DNA from: Pomphorhynchus laevis
Taxonomy: Eukaryota; Acanthocephala; Palaeacanthocephala; Echinorhynchida; Pomphorhynchidae
DNA length: 64,000 bases
Assembly: GCA_012934845.2 (NCBI GenBank)
Contig: WNNJ02002818.1
Span: forward strand, 16,065-80,064
Direction of reading: 5' to 3'
Shown here: piece after piece, positions 22,921-34,207 of the stretch
Position numbering within the stretch: the stretch's first letter is position 1
Layout of the letters: every line of letters starts with the position of its first letter
Made by a program: the position numbers and the translations under genes
The notes under the pieces: model-generated
What the model saw: the letters and a program-made list of their open reading frames with translations, nothing else
The model's database searches: none
Told to the model about the DNA's origin: nothing

Positions 22921-23260
22921 TAAATCAGCTAACTGAGTCTACGTATTTAATATAATTATAAAATAAACAAAACATAATAATGCTAAATCAAAATTTAATA
23001 ATTAAATCATAAAATTAATAATTGTTTTTAGATTTTATATAACTTATATCAAGTTAAAATAAGAAATTTAAATTTAAAATAAACGGCATTTTTATGAATT
23101 GACTAATAAATAACATACGTTGTATCATAATAAGAATTAGAGGTCATCAGGAGGAACTGCTATGCTATCATGTTTCGGCCCCTAACTCCTCTACCCAACA
23201 TAGCAGCGGGGCCAAATACGTGTTAAGGACGTATTTGCTCTGAAATAACTATCTAGTATC
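22921..23260 (-). repeat. PLE tail / pseudo-LTR-type sequence
   Basis: It lies immediately downstream (minus strand) of the PLE fragment at 23,281-23,760. The distal 250 bp match 5,597-5,850, and the part nearest the PLE matches 46,432-46,560, which also follows a PLE fragment. A hairpin at 23,157-23,206 has 8-bp arms CTGCTATG/CATAGCAG enclosing GGCC and GAAAC on the minus strand, a hammerhead-like order but with a degraded CUGAUGA segment. Confidence 0.65.
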
Positions 23261-23280
23261 TTATTCTAATACAAAGTATA

Positions 23281-23760
23281 TTATTTATTATCCATCCATA
23301 AAAATTTGCCACTTAAGAGTTTAAATTTATTCTTTATATTATTGTGTTGATTTATATATTTTACTATTTTCTGCTTGATGTTATTTTTATAGTAACCTAG
23401 TTTAAAATATGTATCTATTAAATTATTTAAATGATTTTGAAAGCCAATATCATTACATAATAATATGTAATGTTTTGATAACCTTAATGTTTTCAAAAAA
23501 AACATTAAGGTTATCGTTATGTTGATCAATTGTGTTCTAACTATGACAACGTCGTCTAAGTGATATAATACAACTACTAGTTTCTTATTGTCAATGATTG
23601 AATTCGTGATTTGTTGGAAGGTTGCAAATCTGTTCTTATTTCTATTTAAATAATCGATCAGCGGTCTTAAATGATGTGAATTCTTTTTCAGAATAGAGCA
23701 GTGAAATTTGATTGTAGTCATTTTTTAAACCAAAGCTGCTGAAGAATCTATATATGGCAA
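23281..23760 (-). mobile_element. Penelope-like element, RT C-terminal / linker fragment
   Basis: The minus-strand frame (146 codons in the longest open run) contains NHLNNLIDTYFKLGYYKNN and KQKIVKYINQHNN. The same words, decayed, follow the YIDD motif in the plus-strand PLE at 46.2-46.4 kb (NHLNNLIDAHFKL), which identifies the fragment. It is an orphan piece in inverted orientation to the other PLEs, followed by the shared tail. Broken. Confidence 0.7.
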
Positions 23761-24261
23761 TTTTTTCTACAAGATAATCTATCCTTGGCGACTGGTAAGC
23801 GTCCAGTAGCTATATTTGTTTATAGTCTGGGAATAATCATTAAGTATTCTACACTTACCTGATTTATGAATCACAACCAAAACCTATGCTATCCAATGAG
23901 CATTGCTAGGTTGAATGATTTCTTGATCCGGTTTGCGTCTACAAGATTTAGTTTGAAGCGGTTTGCAATAATTACTGAGTTGTGCAAATAAACGAGTCAA
24001 TGAAAGCGCTCATGTGAATCATTGTAAATTATCTAGCGATATAATGTTTTCATTGATCCTCCGAATTCAATGTTGATATTTTGGAATCGTTGTAAAAAGG
24101 ATGACAAAGAATCAAGTCGGATCTGTCATAATCTCAATCTGTCATACCACTTGCTATTATAATATTATGATACAATGTAAACTGTTTCATTACATTAAAT
24201 AGTTTGTATTGAGCAAATGCTTTGTCAGAAATTAGCGGCACTAGCTGTATCCCCGAGAGAG

Positions 24262-24672
24262 ATTTTAGAGTTATATTACCCATTTTGATGCCAATTGTGG
24301 TATTTTTCAACGGATTGTGAACAAGGTTGCCAGATATAGCTGATATTTGATGGTAGTTAAGCTTTTTACCTTAACTTGTAAGTTAAGGTAAACATTAACT
24401 TACAGATATCCACTTATTAAAGGGGATATCAACAATATCCACTTTAATAAACGTATTTTTTAACAGAGTATTCAATTTTCTCACAATGTTCATACTTTCG
24501 TTTTTGTTGTTTTGTTATTTTTCATTTTTTATTTGTTGTAAACAATTTTAATTAGTAATTTACTGAACTTGTAGGTGGATGTATATCCACAATAGCCACT
24601 TTAATAAACCTGTACTTTATGTGCTCTTTAAATGACCTTTAATTTCCCGTGAACCGTCTAGAAGACAATTGA
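24262..24672 (+). repeat. ~400-bp interspersed repeat, copy 2
   Basis: Second copy of the 13,228-13,622 repeat. Here an extra AACTTACAAG/CTTGTAAGTT-type inversion sits near 24,370-24,430. It ends at GAAGACAATTG and is followed directly by a LINE fragment. Confidence 0.75.
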
Positions 24673-25220
24673 ATCCAAGTGTGTCTCTTCGTTCATCGCT
24701 TATTTTTCTTAAAACAGATTACTGCCTCAGCCTTTTCGCCAATTCTCCAAAATCTATCATCCTACCCCACAACGCATCATCAACTCCGCCGTTCGAGTGC
24801 TTCTACGTTTCCGTCGCTTCAACCACACATCCACATATATTGCCCAACTCTAATGGCCTACTATCCACATTCGCTTACAACTCCGCCTTCTCGTAACTTA
24901 TCGTATCATCGCTGTCGGATCCCTATCGTTCATAAACCCCCTTTTATTAGACAGCACTTGCCCCACCTCTTTATTGCTGCGTTCTCGTTATTCCCTCCTA
25001 CTCCACGTTCCCAATTACTCCAACAACTACGATCTCCGATCCTTCCTCGTTACCGCCCCATTGCCTGGAATCAGCTGCCTCTGGACGTCCGCCACGCTCC
25101 CTACTGTATTGCATTCAAATGACGCCTCCATACCCACCTCCTTGAAACATTATATAGATTTTGTTGTTGTGGTCATGTAAGCCTGCGCCGGCATGCATTT
25201 GCCACTAAAAATTAAATATT
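24673..25220 (+). mobile_element. CR1/L2-type LINE, 3' end fragment
   Basis: Frames give TDYCLSLFANSPKS, NYSNNYDLRSFLV and the 3' terminal GCCTGCGCCGGCATGCATTTGCCAC followed by an A/T-rich tail. The RT core is missing, so it is 5'-truncated. It is directly followed by a second, longer LINE piece of the same subfamily. Confidence 0.85.
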
Positions 25221-25234
25221 TTTTAGGTCATTAC

Positions 25235-26945
25235 TTTATCCAACTCTAAGTCTATCTGGCATAATTTTAGCTCAATCCTTTCTCGCTCCTATTCGTTTTG
25301 CAGCATCAATATCCACGATTATTCGTCATTTATCCAGACCAAAGTATCCACGCTGCTCCCTCACACCCCGTCTCCATACCATCCCACTCTTTCCCGCATC
25401 TCATTATCCTCCCGGAACTTTTTCAACTTATTCCTCTCTCATCTGCCGAATTATCATCTGCCATCATGTCCTTGCCCAACAAAACCTCACTTGCCGATCT
25501 CCTGCCTACCACCATACTTAAATCCATATGCTTATCGATATCCCCGTTTATCTCAGCACCTTGTTTAACTCGTCCATCCGTAGTCGTATCTTCCCTTCAC
25601 ACTGGATATCGACCATCGTTCATCCCCCCTTTAAAAACAAAAGCTCGACCCGTCTCTTCCTTCTAGCTATCGCCTCATTTCACTCCTCCATACTTTTTCT
25701 ATGCTCTTAGAAAGCCACATCTTAATACAGATCAACGTGTATCTTTCTTCATCCAATCTGTACCCTCCTTTCCAATCCGCTTTCCGCTCTAATCATTACA
25801 CAGAAATCGCCTACGTGAAAGTTTACAACGACCTACTCATTTCTCGTGACAAGGCTCGTTATAATATTCTCATCTTCCTCGACCTCTCCTCCGCCCTCGA
25901 CATCGTCGACCATTCCATCATTCTTTCTCGCCTTCGTTATGATTACGGCTTTTCTTCCTCCTCCGTAGCATGGTTTGCCTCATATCTATCCGACCGCTCT
26001 TTTCGCGTCTGTTCAAATTCATCATCCTCTCCTCCCATCCCTATTTTCTGAGGGGTTCTACAAGGTTCAGTCCTATGCCCCCTTCTTTTCTTTCTTCTGC
26101 TCGGCGATCTCTCTCCGTTTATCAAACCTTACTCATTTAATGTCATGCATTACGCCGATGACATCCTCATCTATGCTCATGCACCCGCCCATAACAAGTC
26201 GAAAATAATGTGGATCCTCACCCGTCAAACTAATATATCTCCCCCCCCCGTTTATTTTCAATCATTCCCAAAGTCCATAATCTCACTATCTTATTCTTCC
26301 ATTTCGATGATTACCTTTCAATTAAACGCTTCGTCCGTGACAAGGTTCGCTCGTCTAACTTAATTTTCTGTGATATCCGTCGTATACGCCTCCTTATTGA
26401 CTTTCGTTCTTGTATGCATCTTCTTTCATCACTTTTCTTCCCCAAAATCGATTACTGCCTCAGCCTTTTCGCCAATTCTTTAAAATTCATCATCCTACCC
26501 CTACAACGCATCATAAACTCCGTCGTTCAAGTGCTCTTACGTTTCCGTCGCTTTAACCATACATCCACATATCTTGCCCAACTCTCCTGGCCTACCATCC
26601 ACATCCGCATACAACTCCGCCTTCTTCACGTAATTTATCGTATCATCGCTGTCGACTCCTCATCGTTCATCAACCTCCCTTTCTTAGACGACACTCGTCC
26701 CACCTCTCTCTATCGCTGCGTTCCCGTCATTCCCTCTTACTCCACGTTCCCAATTACTCTAACAGCTACGGTCTCCGATCCTTTCTTGTCACCTACCTTA
26801 CTTGGAATCAGCTTCTTCTCGACGTCCTCCACGCTCCCTCATTTATCACATTCAAATACCTCCGTTCCAATCTTCTCGACACATGATTTAAATTTTTTCG
26901 TGGTCATGTATGCGTGCGCTGGCACGCATTTGCCACGTAAAAATA
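25235..26945 (+). mobile_element. CR1/L2-type LINE, 5'-truncated copy
   Basis: It starts in the EN-RT linker (SIWHNFSSILSRS), then RT (NKTSLADLLPTTILKSICL, YRPSF, FQSAFRSNHYTEIAY, FLDLSSALDIVDHSIIL, LQGSVLCP, YADDILIYAHAP), with a deletion after YADD that joins AHAPAH to NKSKIMWIL. The C-terminal region (KIDYCLSLFANSLKF, LPLQRIINSVVQVLL, FINLPFLDDTRP) leads to a 3' end with a perfect TGCGTGC/GCACGCA hairpin and TTTGCCACG. Several frameshifts. Diverged from the minus-strand copies. Confidence 0.88.
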
Positions 26946-27685
26946 AATCATTTTTATCGATCAAAAATTGTATCGATCATTTGGTCTAAAGGGTCTACCT
27001 TATCCAATGGGAAATATGATGCGTTATAATGACATAAATGTTTTGTATAATTTATCATTACTTAACATTTTTATAGATTGTTCAATAAAATCTCGGCAAA
27101 TTACCTATTCGGCTGAGGAAAACGGAAGAAGAAATAATGCGGAAAAAGAAAAGGTTATCCCTTCCAAATATCCTCTTTTCTATAAAATGAGATATCTGCA
27201 AATCTAAAATAAGGCCAAAGAATGTTTACTGTAAAATATTGATTTTTATTATATGGCTTAATGATAGGGATAATTAAAACTAAATTAATTTTAGAATTCT
27301 TTAAATATTTGTAAATATTTAAACCATATTTAAACCATTTTAAATATGGTTTCTTTAAATATTTGTAATAATGATTTAGTACATTTATCAATTACTCAAA
27401 TACATGTTTTTCATAATAGATACCCCTTTCTATTTCCAATCTTAACATTCTCATGTAAAACGACCTCAGCCCTTCATTGATTGTAATATATAGTGCTATA
27501 ATTATCTTTGTTGAAGACGTAGAGGTGTTTTTAATATAACAGGGAAATTTATGTATACAGTGATGACTTCATCGATCGAAAAGCTAATTTTTATATGTAA
27601 TAACATTTAAGTATAGCTTATTTAACTCGAATTTTGAATGATTGAGGCAACTGAAACTTTAGTTTTATATTATTATTACATTCTA
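26946..27685. other. AT-rich spacer
   Basis: No gene seen. Near 27,290-27,370 an AAATATTTGTAAATATTTAA-type inverted repeat gives a local foldback. Confidence 0.5.
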
Positions 27686-27872
27686 TGCCCCGCATGGCCG
27701 AATGATGGACCCGTGTTCATTGCAAACTCTATGTACGGGGTTCAAACATCGAGCATGCACTATCTATTGACTTCTCTGTAAACACACGTCAAGGCCACAC
27801 GATGTCGAAAGACGTAGGGGCACCCGATGATGAAGCGGGACTACTCTTCATTATTATTACTTCATTATTATA
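27686..27872 (+). mobile_element. tRNA-derived SINE, copy 1
   Basis: The head has a pol III A box-like TGGCCGAATGATGG (27,695-27,708) and a B box-like GGTTCAAACAT (27,739-27,749), 31 bp apart. The body holds GTCGAAAGACGTAGGGGCACC and GATGATGAAGCG, and the end is an ATT-rich microsatellite tail (CATTATTATTA). The body and tail are repeated at 61,634-61,735 without the head. Tail meets tail with the CR1-like LINE on the other strand. Confidence 0.75.
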
Positions 27873-27879
27873 CAAGGCG

Positions 27880-29690
27880 TGAGAAGCTGTTTTGTCTGAT
27901 CAAAACACAAAATTTACAAATTAATTTAAGGTAATCAGTAAATTGTCTACATCAAGATCATTTGAAGTAGCAGGATTCAAGATATCTGTGGAAGTTCGAG
28001 TGTCGATTCTCCATCCATGCTAGGCACAATCGCTTGAAGTGCTTTATCGAAGAAGCAGAGACGTCTTCCTCAGGCAACACATTCCACAAGTTAAGGGCGC
28101 GATGTGACAGTCGAACGTTGGTGGGCAATTGAGAATGGTGCCTATAATACAGCGCTTTCGAGTGACCGCGTAATATCCTACTTCTCAACCTTATAATTTT
28201 AGGAGGAAGCCATCAACTTAGTTTACAATCAAATTTGTTTAACACGAGTCTACTGGCTTCACACCATCCAGTAAGGCAGTCCAGATTGTCCTGTAGTGAC
28301 TGACAATCGGTAGAAGTACGAACAACAGTCAAAATTTTTAAATCATCAGCATATTCTAAAACAGGGTTCTTTTAACGCGGGAGCAGGTCATTAAGAAATA
28401 CAACAAAAAGAAGTGGGCCAATAACATATCATGGAGGTACACCAGAAAGCACCCTAGAGCTCTTTGAAAGAACACAATAACTCTTACTTGGAATGACCGC
28501 AAAGATGAAAAAAATTCTTAATCCACTGAAGGGTCTGAAAATGGAAACCATAGTGAGCACCCAATAAGACGATACCGTCATGAGAGACACGGTCAAAGAC
28601 CTTAGAAAAATCCATAAAGACAGTGTCGATAACATGGACAGAACTCAAGGCGTCCGTCCATTTTTCACGAGTTGTTATTGAAGTAGTTGAACAAAAACGG
28701 TCCGGCATAAATCCGTGTTGAGAGTCCGAGAGAATACTGTTTTTCTTAAGATGAAGTCGAATATGCTTCGAGGCTGTGTCTAAAAACAAGTTAGATGCTA
28801 ACAGAGATAAGAAGCTAAATCACGAACCAGAAAAGGTGCAATATCATCAGGGCCCAGAGAGTCAAATTGCCTCAACGCCAATAATTCACTGTAAATATCA
28901 TCTACTCCAATCTCTATATCGCAGTCGCGGATAGGAACAAGAACCCATTACCAGACGAAATGATTAAAGTCCCTCGTAGAGTTACATGGGACTGCGAAGA
29001 TCTTTGCTAGATGATAAGCAATATGGGGTTCACTTGTCAGAACATAATCCAACGCATGAATGGAGTTAATTTATGTCTGAACGTTTTGGAAACTACGAAC
29101 GTAGGACCAGAATATCTTCGAATTATAATAAATACACATTCAATGTTGTTCTCGAATGATTGTCTTTTTTTAATTTTAGCTTCTTACAAAGATTTCGAGA
29201 AGCAGTGTACACAATACGAAGAGACGAATCTGTTCTCGACCTACGCCATAATCTCTTTCGAAATATCAGGGCTGAAGGACCTGATAGTCGAACCAAGGAG
29301 AGCGCAACATACCCGATTAAGGTAGCTGCGATAGAGCGAAAACATTGGACATTCACAACAAGCGGGCTGATAAGTGTTCATTAATTTCTGGAACAGAAGA
29401 ATTATACGTGCTGATTTCGGTAAAAAAATGCTATTTGAAGTTGCTTAATGTCAACTTTAGCCCAATTTCTTTCCATGATCTGAGTGAAGGGTGAAGACAG
29501 ATCGTCGTGGTAAGGTACATACCATGACAGTCAACAGTGATCACTGTTGCCTACTGGTGGATGATAGCAAATGTTGGAAATATCACCAATAACTTTTGTA
29601 AAAACTAAGTCAAGAATATACCGGGATCCGATGTACGTAGGATAACAAACATGTTCGGCCAGCATCAAGTAGAAGAGAAGGAAACTACCG
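27880..29690 (-). mobile_element. CR1-like LINE, 5'-truncated and decayed
   Basis: Minus-strand pieces in order: EN end (an AEHVCYPTYIGSRYILDLVF stretch with PPVGNSDHC), an Arg/Lys-rich linker (29,123-29,356), GVDDIYSELLALRQ with SLGPDDIAPFL, then RT (DSQHGFMPDRFCSTT, VFMDFSKVFDRVSHDGIVL, WIKNFF), a stretch with VPPXYVIGPLLFV-type remains, and a C-terminal domain (RILRGHSKALYYRHHSQ, SHRALNLWNVLPEEDVSA, IKHFKRL). PPLG.SDH, DSQHGF..GRSC and RGHS..L are CR1-type words. Multiple frameshifts. The 3' end is AATAAT-rich. Confidence 0.82.
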
Positions 29691-29699
29691 GGTTCCTTT

Positions 29700-31330
29700 T
29701 CAATAGTTAGTTCCTTTTCATATAATTTATTACATTATTATTTTTATTATTACTACGATATGTTTGAAAAATTACCTCCAAAACATAAAATTGAACTTTA
29801 TGTTGATACTTTGAGTAAATACTTTGTGTTGATTACGCAAATGAGCAATTAGAATCAAACGTATCTATTTATGAAATGAAATTAAAGATCGTATCTCAAT
29901 TAAAAGGAACAGGCAATTTTTCTCTTAAGATAACCGCGACAATAGTATCAATAGCAAGGACAATTGCACACCGATTATGTTTTCGTTTGGATAGTATATC
30001 GAAATTTATTTAATTAGGAATTTTACAAATCAAACATAAAAAATATTTAAATTATTTCATAATTTAAGTATTAGTAATATTAAATATTATAATAAATAAT
30101 ATTAATATATTATTTATATATGTTATTAATATTATTGATTTGACTTAGCCTCGTGTATAATCATGACTTATTATAAAAGTTTTTAAAGCTATGATATTAA
30201 TATATTAACACATTGTTTTAAAAGCTACGATATTAATAACGCAAATTACTCGAATTTTATTGAAAAATTTTAATCGTAAAATGTTTTATATAATACAATA
30301 TATAATATAATATTATAATATAATATATTATATATTATACAATATATCAATATAATATATTGATAACGATGAAAAATAAAAAAATTTAATTAAAAGTTTA
30401 ATTAATTTTAATTTTTTTTTAATTTTTGTTCTGAAAACAACAAAAATTTACAATTTTAAATGCAATGTAACGCGAAGTTTTTTAATCATTTTGCCGATCT
30501 ATAAATGTGCATTGATTCTTCAATGTTGTGTATTAAATTTAAAATTTTTATAAACTACTGCTTTGTAAATGTTTAAAATTAAAAATGAACATATCGGCAA
30601 TAGCAAAGTCTTTAAACGAAAAAAATACTAATGTAAGTGTTATGATTTTAAAGTTTTTCAATAAATGCAAAGAGCAAAGAAAATGACTAAGTTTAAAAGA
30701 GATACGATTAAAATGATTGATGAGAGATAATAGGACGAAATAAGTGCAATAATGAGTCACTTCTTACACAACTTGGGACGACTTTAGTCGATAATTACAT
30801 TTATAATGTAAAATCCTTGTTTACATTCGTTCGATGTAATAGTGGAGCACGCATTCAAATCGTAAATTCGGTTTGAATAAATTTGCGATCTTTTATTCAG
30901 AATTGTTTCAGGTTTTAATGCAATTTAATGAAACTTGTTTATATTCTAAATAGACGTTTAGATTTTTATTATAGATTATTATAAGAATTTTATTATTTTG
31001 GCATTATTGTTACTTTTGAAGCCTACTTAATGTTTACTAAATATTTGATTTGGAATTTTTATAATTACTTGTAGGAATTTTGGATATTTATTAATTTAAT
31101 TTTTAGAAACTATTATGGTGCCATTAGATTTTTGTCTAAATTGTTCGAAGCCATAAAAAGTTATAATTTTTTTGGTTCTTAATTTATTTTGACATTTATA
31201 ATCACGATGAATGGTTTAAAAAATTCAATAAAATAAAACGTAAAGCAAGTTTAACGGCTTTTTATTTTTCTATTTAATATAAATTAACTTTAAGAGGGAA
31301 AAAAGTTTGAATTTGAAGGTGTTAACACTT
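29700..31330. other. very AT-rich, no gene seen
   Basis: Runs of ATAATATTATA-type sequence at 30,060-30,360 and homopolymer T/A tracts. No frame with coding character. From 31,380 to 31,560 the sequence is richer in GC (AGCAGCCCCTG, CGCCCTCCGC), unlike its surroundings, but I could not assign it. Confidence 0.5.
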
Positions 31331-31559
31331 TAAAGTGTAAACTGTTTCACGTGATCACGTTTAAAAGACTAGTAAATGACCAATAATCAGGTCGCGCAGC
31401 ACGTGGAGTGAAGGTGATATATCTTTTCATATCTCGTTTCGCCCTCCGCTCGCTTTAAGCAGCCCCTGTAAAAGAAGCTGCTAGATGGCTTGTTGTAAGT
31501 TTAGTCTGAGTCAACTAAACTAGGTGACGACACTGAAAAAGCAACGTTAAAAATTATGA

Positions 31560-32010
31560 CTTAACAAAAATTACATGTACACGACCATATTGGAAAAATA
31601 CGTAAGTACTAATGATTCTAATTTTAGATCTTTTAAATGTAACAGAAAAAATTGTATAGTTTGTGATGTTATAAATAATATTTGTATTGTAAATAATACT
31701 ACAAACAAATGCTGTTCGTTAAATATCAATGATAATTGTAGCTACAACCCCACATGTGTAATGTATCTAATAAAATGCACATAATATTAAAAACTGTAAA
31801 TTATTTATTTTAGAACATATTATTGAAGAAAATAAGACAATATTAAATCAAAAACTATTAGAAAAAGAAGATTTTTGGATTAAAACGCTTAATTCCATGT
31901 ACCCATTAGGATTGAATGACGTGGTACAAGGAATTGACAGAATTAGTATAATACATAATAAACAACTATATTTTAACTCTTATTGACGTTATATCACGTA
32001 CGAAAGAATT
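31560..32010 (+). mobile_element. Penelope-like element, 3' end with GIY-YIG-region remains
   Basis: The plus-strand frame at 31,575 has the Cys cluster that precedes the GIY-YIG nuclease of many PLEs (SFKCNRKNCIVCD) and leads to CVMYLIKCT, the usual VIYLIxC strand. Further on HIIEENKT and KEDFWIKTLNSMYPLGLND match the C-terminal FWI..L.T..P.GLN words of that nuclease. The catalytic GIY/YIG segment itself is not readable. It is an endonuclease-bearing PLE remnant, followed at once by inverted pseudo-LTR sequence. Broken. Confidence 0.8.
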
Positions 32011-32215
32011 TTAGTACAACTTTTTTAATTAACACGAACAGGAAAGTATAAACATACATGCTTTTTTACAAATTTCGTCAGGAAGCTTAACTCGGAATGC
32101 GCCTACCAGACGCCTAGCCTCCAATGAGGCGTTTCGACCATAGTATACTCATCACTACTGGGTAGACTCATCAGTATGGCTCTGTAGCTACACAACTTCG
32201 ACATTACTAACTCCT
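31985..32215 (-). repeat. PLE pseudo-LTR, inverted arm (left)
   Basis: Reverse-complementary to 32,510-32,725: shared blocks include ACAACTTTTTTAATTAACAC, GAACAGGAAAGTATAAAC, TTCGTC(A/G)GGAAGCTTAACTC and GGAATGCG. The two arms are separated by about 295 bp. PLEs are known for terminal repeats in either direct or inverted arrangement, so this is probably the junction of one PLE's 3' end with an inverted pseudo-LTR of another copy. Confidence 0.85.
32103..32180 (-). ncRNA. hammerhead ribozyme, decayed inverted copy
   Basis: On the minus strand: CUGAUGA (32,174-32,168), a long helix II region, GAAA (32,135-32,132), CGCC and GGCG helix III arms, and the GUC cleavage triplet ending at 32,109. All invariant core bases are present. 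Helix II lacks the clean GACC/GGUU pairing of the plus-strand copy, and helix I keeps just two good pairs next to the cleavage site, so activity is unlikely. Confidence 0.7.
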
Positions 32216-32509
32216 CAGTAAACCTCTGAAAGGAATTCAATAAGCGCATACTTCTCCACCGGTGACCAACCTTACATCTGGTGGGGTTTGCTAAAGCAGT
32301 GGCTTCACATGGCAGCACGTGTGCTGTCGTTCTTTCCATCGTCAGCTAACTGAGTTTGCAGATCAAGCAACACGCTTGGATACAGCAATTGCAAAGCACG
32401 AGTAAAGCTCCAGGGCAAATGCTAAATTTTTTTCGTCACTCCACATCTTGTGGTTATATGAATTTTAACTCTTGGTGACGTTATTTATTGATGAGTTATT
32501 ATCGATGAA
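32216..32509. other. spacer between inverted pseudo-LTR arms
   Basis: GC-richer than its surroundings, without a coding frame I trust. It contains TCAGCTAACTGAGT, also found at the start of the PLE tail-type repeats at 5.6 and 22.9 kb, so it is probably pseudo-LTR body. Confidence 0.5.
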
Positions 32510-32725
32510 GTTGTGTAGCTACAGGGCCATACTGATGAGACCACCATGTAGTGATGAGTAGACTAAGGTTGAAACGCCCCATTGAGGGCTAGGCGTCCGT
32601 GGTATACGCATTCCGAGTTAAGCTTCCCGACGAAGGTTGTAAAAACATGCAGGTTTATACTTTCCTGTTCGTGTTAATTAAAAAAGTTGTATTGAAAGTC
32701 TTTCTCGTTAATATAACGTCACTAG
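32510..32725 (+). repeat. PLE pseudo-LTR, right arm
   Basis: Partner of the inverted arm at 31,985-32,215. It carries the hammerhead ribozyme and leads into the 5' part of the PLE that begins near 32,870, so it has the position of a 5' pseudo-LTR. Confidence 0.8.
32524..32605 (+). ncRNA. type I hammerhead ribozyme, near-canonical
   Basis: Seen directly: CUGAUGA at 32,532-32,538; helix II strands GACC (32,539-32,542) and GGUU (32,567-32,570) around a 24-nt loop; GAAA at 32,571-32,574; helix III CGCC (32,575-32,578) with GGCG (32,592-32,595); then U and C giving a GUC cleavage site after 32,597. Helix I forms from GUGGU (32,599-32,603) with GCCAU (32,526-32,530), five pairs including two G-U, with one A-C mismatch beside the cleavage site. 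Hammerheads in PLE pseudo-LTRs are established; this copy fits. Only the terminal mismatch weakens it. Confidence 0.82.
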
Positions 32726-32869
32726 TATGGTCAATTATGGTCAATTTGACAACTCTATTATAATAATCCGTTTAGACGCCAGTCAATAAGTAAATGATTA
32801 ACGACTATACTAGGCAATTATTCTAATCTGACAACAAATGTTAATAAAAAATATATACACTAACCATAA

Positions 32870-34165
32870 ACTTTATTAATAAATGTATAGATAACAAATA
32901 TAGGTAGACTTTTAAATAATTCTAAAAGTAAAGAAATAATATGGTCAGATTTAAGTAAATATATTCCTAAAATAAGGTATAAACTGTTACCGCCACTAGG
33001 ACGGAAAATTTGTAATTATAATAAAGAATTAAAATCAATATGTAACGATAATATTAGAAACAATGGAAACAGAATGCAATTGCAAAAGTCTTAATTTTGA
33101 TAAAATAAATGAACATATCTGCACTCATAATCTAGAATTAATTGAAAACAATGAATTAAGAAAGCTGCTATCAAAAGGGTATAAATATAGATTAAATAAC
33201 AACAACGGCAAAAATAAAATTTACAGTTCGTTATATAATAACTTAAATGATTACTTTAGTAAGCTGATTAATAGTGAAAGTTCGAATATATCTAAGATAA
33301 AAATTTGGAAAGATTATATATTTGATAAAATTAAAAATAAAATGAAAATAACAAACAATTATAAAAGGAAAGATAAAATTAATAAAGATATGTATAAAGA
33401 ACTTACTAAATTAAAGGATAACTATATAATAACAACTATTGATAAAGCTAGTAATAACTTTGTCTTCATATGCAAAAAGCTATATTATGATATACTAATG
33501 AAAGAGGTTAATTCTAATGATTTAAATGTAAATCCAATTAGAATTAATTGGATTTTATCAATTAATTCTAATTTTCAATTAGAATTAATTGAAAACAATG
33601 AATTAGGAAAATGCTATCAAAAGGGTATAAATTTAGATTAAATAATAATAACAATAAAAATAAAATTTACAATTCGTTATAAAATGACATCAAAGATTAA
33701 AATTTCGAAAATGTTTTGATAAAATTAAAAAGAAAATGAAAATAACAAACAATTACAAAAGGAAAGATAAAATTAATAAAGATATGTCTAAAGAACTTAC
33801 TAAATTAAAGGATAACTATATAATAACAGCTATTGATAAAGCTAGTAATAACTTTGTCTTTCATATGCAAAAAGCTTTATTATGATATACTAATGAAAGA
33901 AGTTAATTCTAATGATTTAAATGTAAATCCAGCATATGAACTTAGTAAGTTGAGTTTAGAAACAATTATTACAAGTCACTGTTCTATAATGGATAAAAAT
34001 GGTATAAAGGTTGAATTAGATAATAAAACTATACCTATATTATATTGGAATCCAAAATTACATAAAAATCCAATAAAACCTAGGTTTATATGTAGTGCGT
34101 TTAAATGTACATTAAAACCACTTTCTGTCTATATGAATAATAATACTTAAAGTAATTAAAGCACA
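32870..34165 (+). mobile_element. Penelope-like element, 5' and RT N-terminal part
   Basis: It begins with SDLSKYIPKIRYKLLPPLG and KICNYNKELKSI, then a Lys/Asn-rich N-terminal region (METECNCKSLNFDKINEH), NYKRKDKINKDMYKELTKL, TTIDKASNNFVFICKKLYY and, farther on, TIPILYWNPKLHKNPIKPRF with FICSAFKCTLKPLS. These are hallmark PLE RT words (the DKASN and PKLHK blocks). A stretch of about 400 bp is present twice: a good version (33,100-33,540) and a degraded one (33,575-33,935), joined by a TTAGAATTAATTG palindrome. The catalytic YxDD part is missing. Broken. Confidence 0.85.
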
Positions 34166-34207
34166 CTTTAAAAAATATTGCAAGGTAATCGAAATTAATA
34201 CAATCGA

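Noticed and set aside
31380-31560. GC-richer block before the PLE 3' end, possible ribozyme
   Set aside because: It has paired AGCAGC-type arms and a GCGAAAC word on the minus strand, but no CUGAUGA and no consistent fold.
32103-32339. 78-codon minus-strand frame across the pseudo-LTR
   Set aside because: It runs through the hammerhead and pseudo-LTR body; RNA structure, not coding, explains the conservation.
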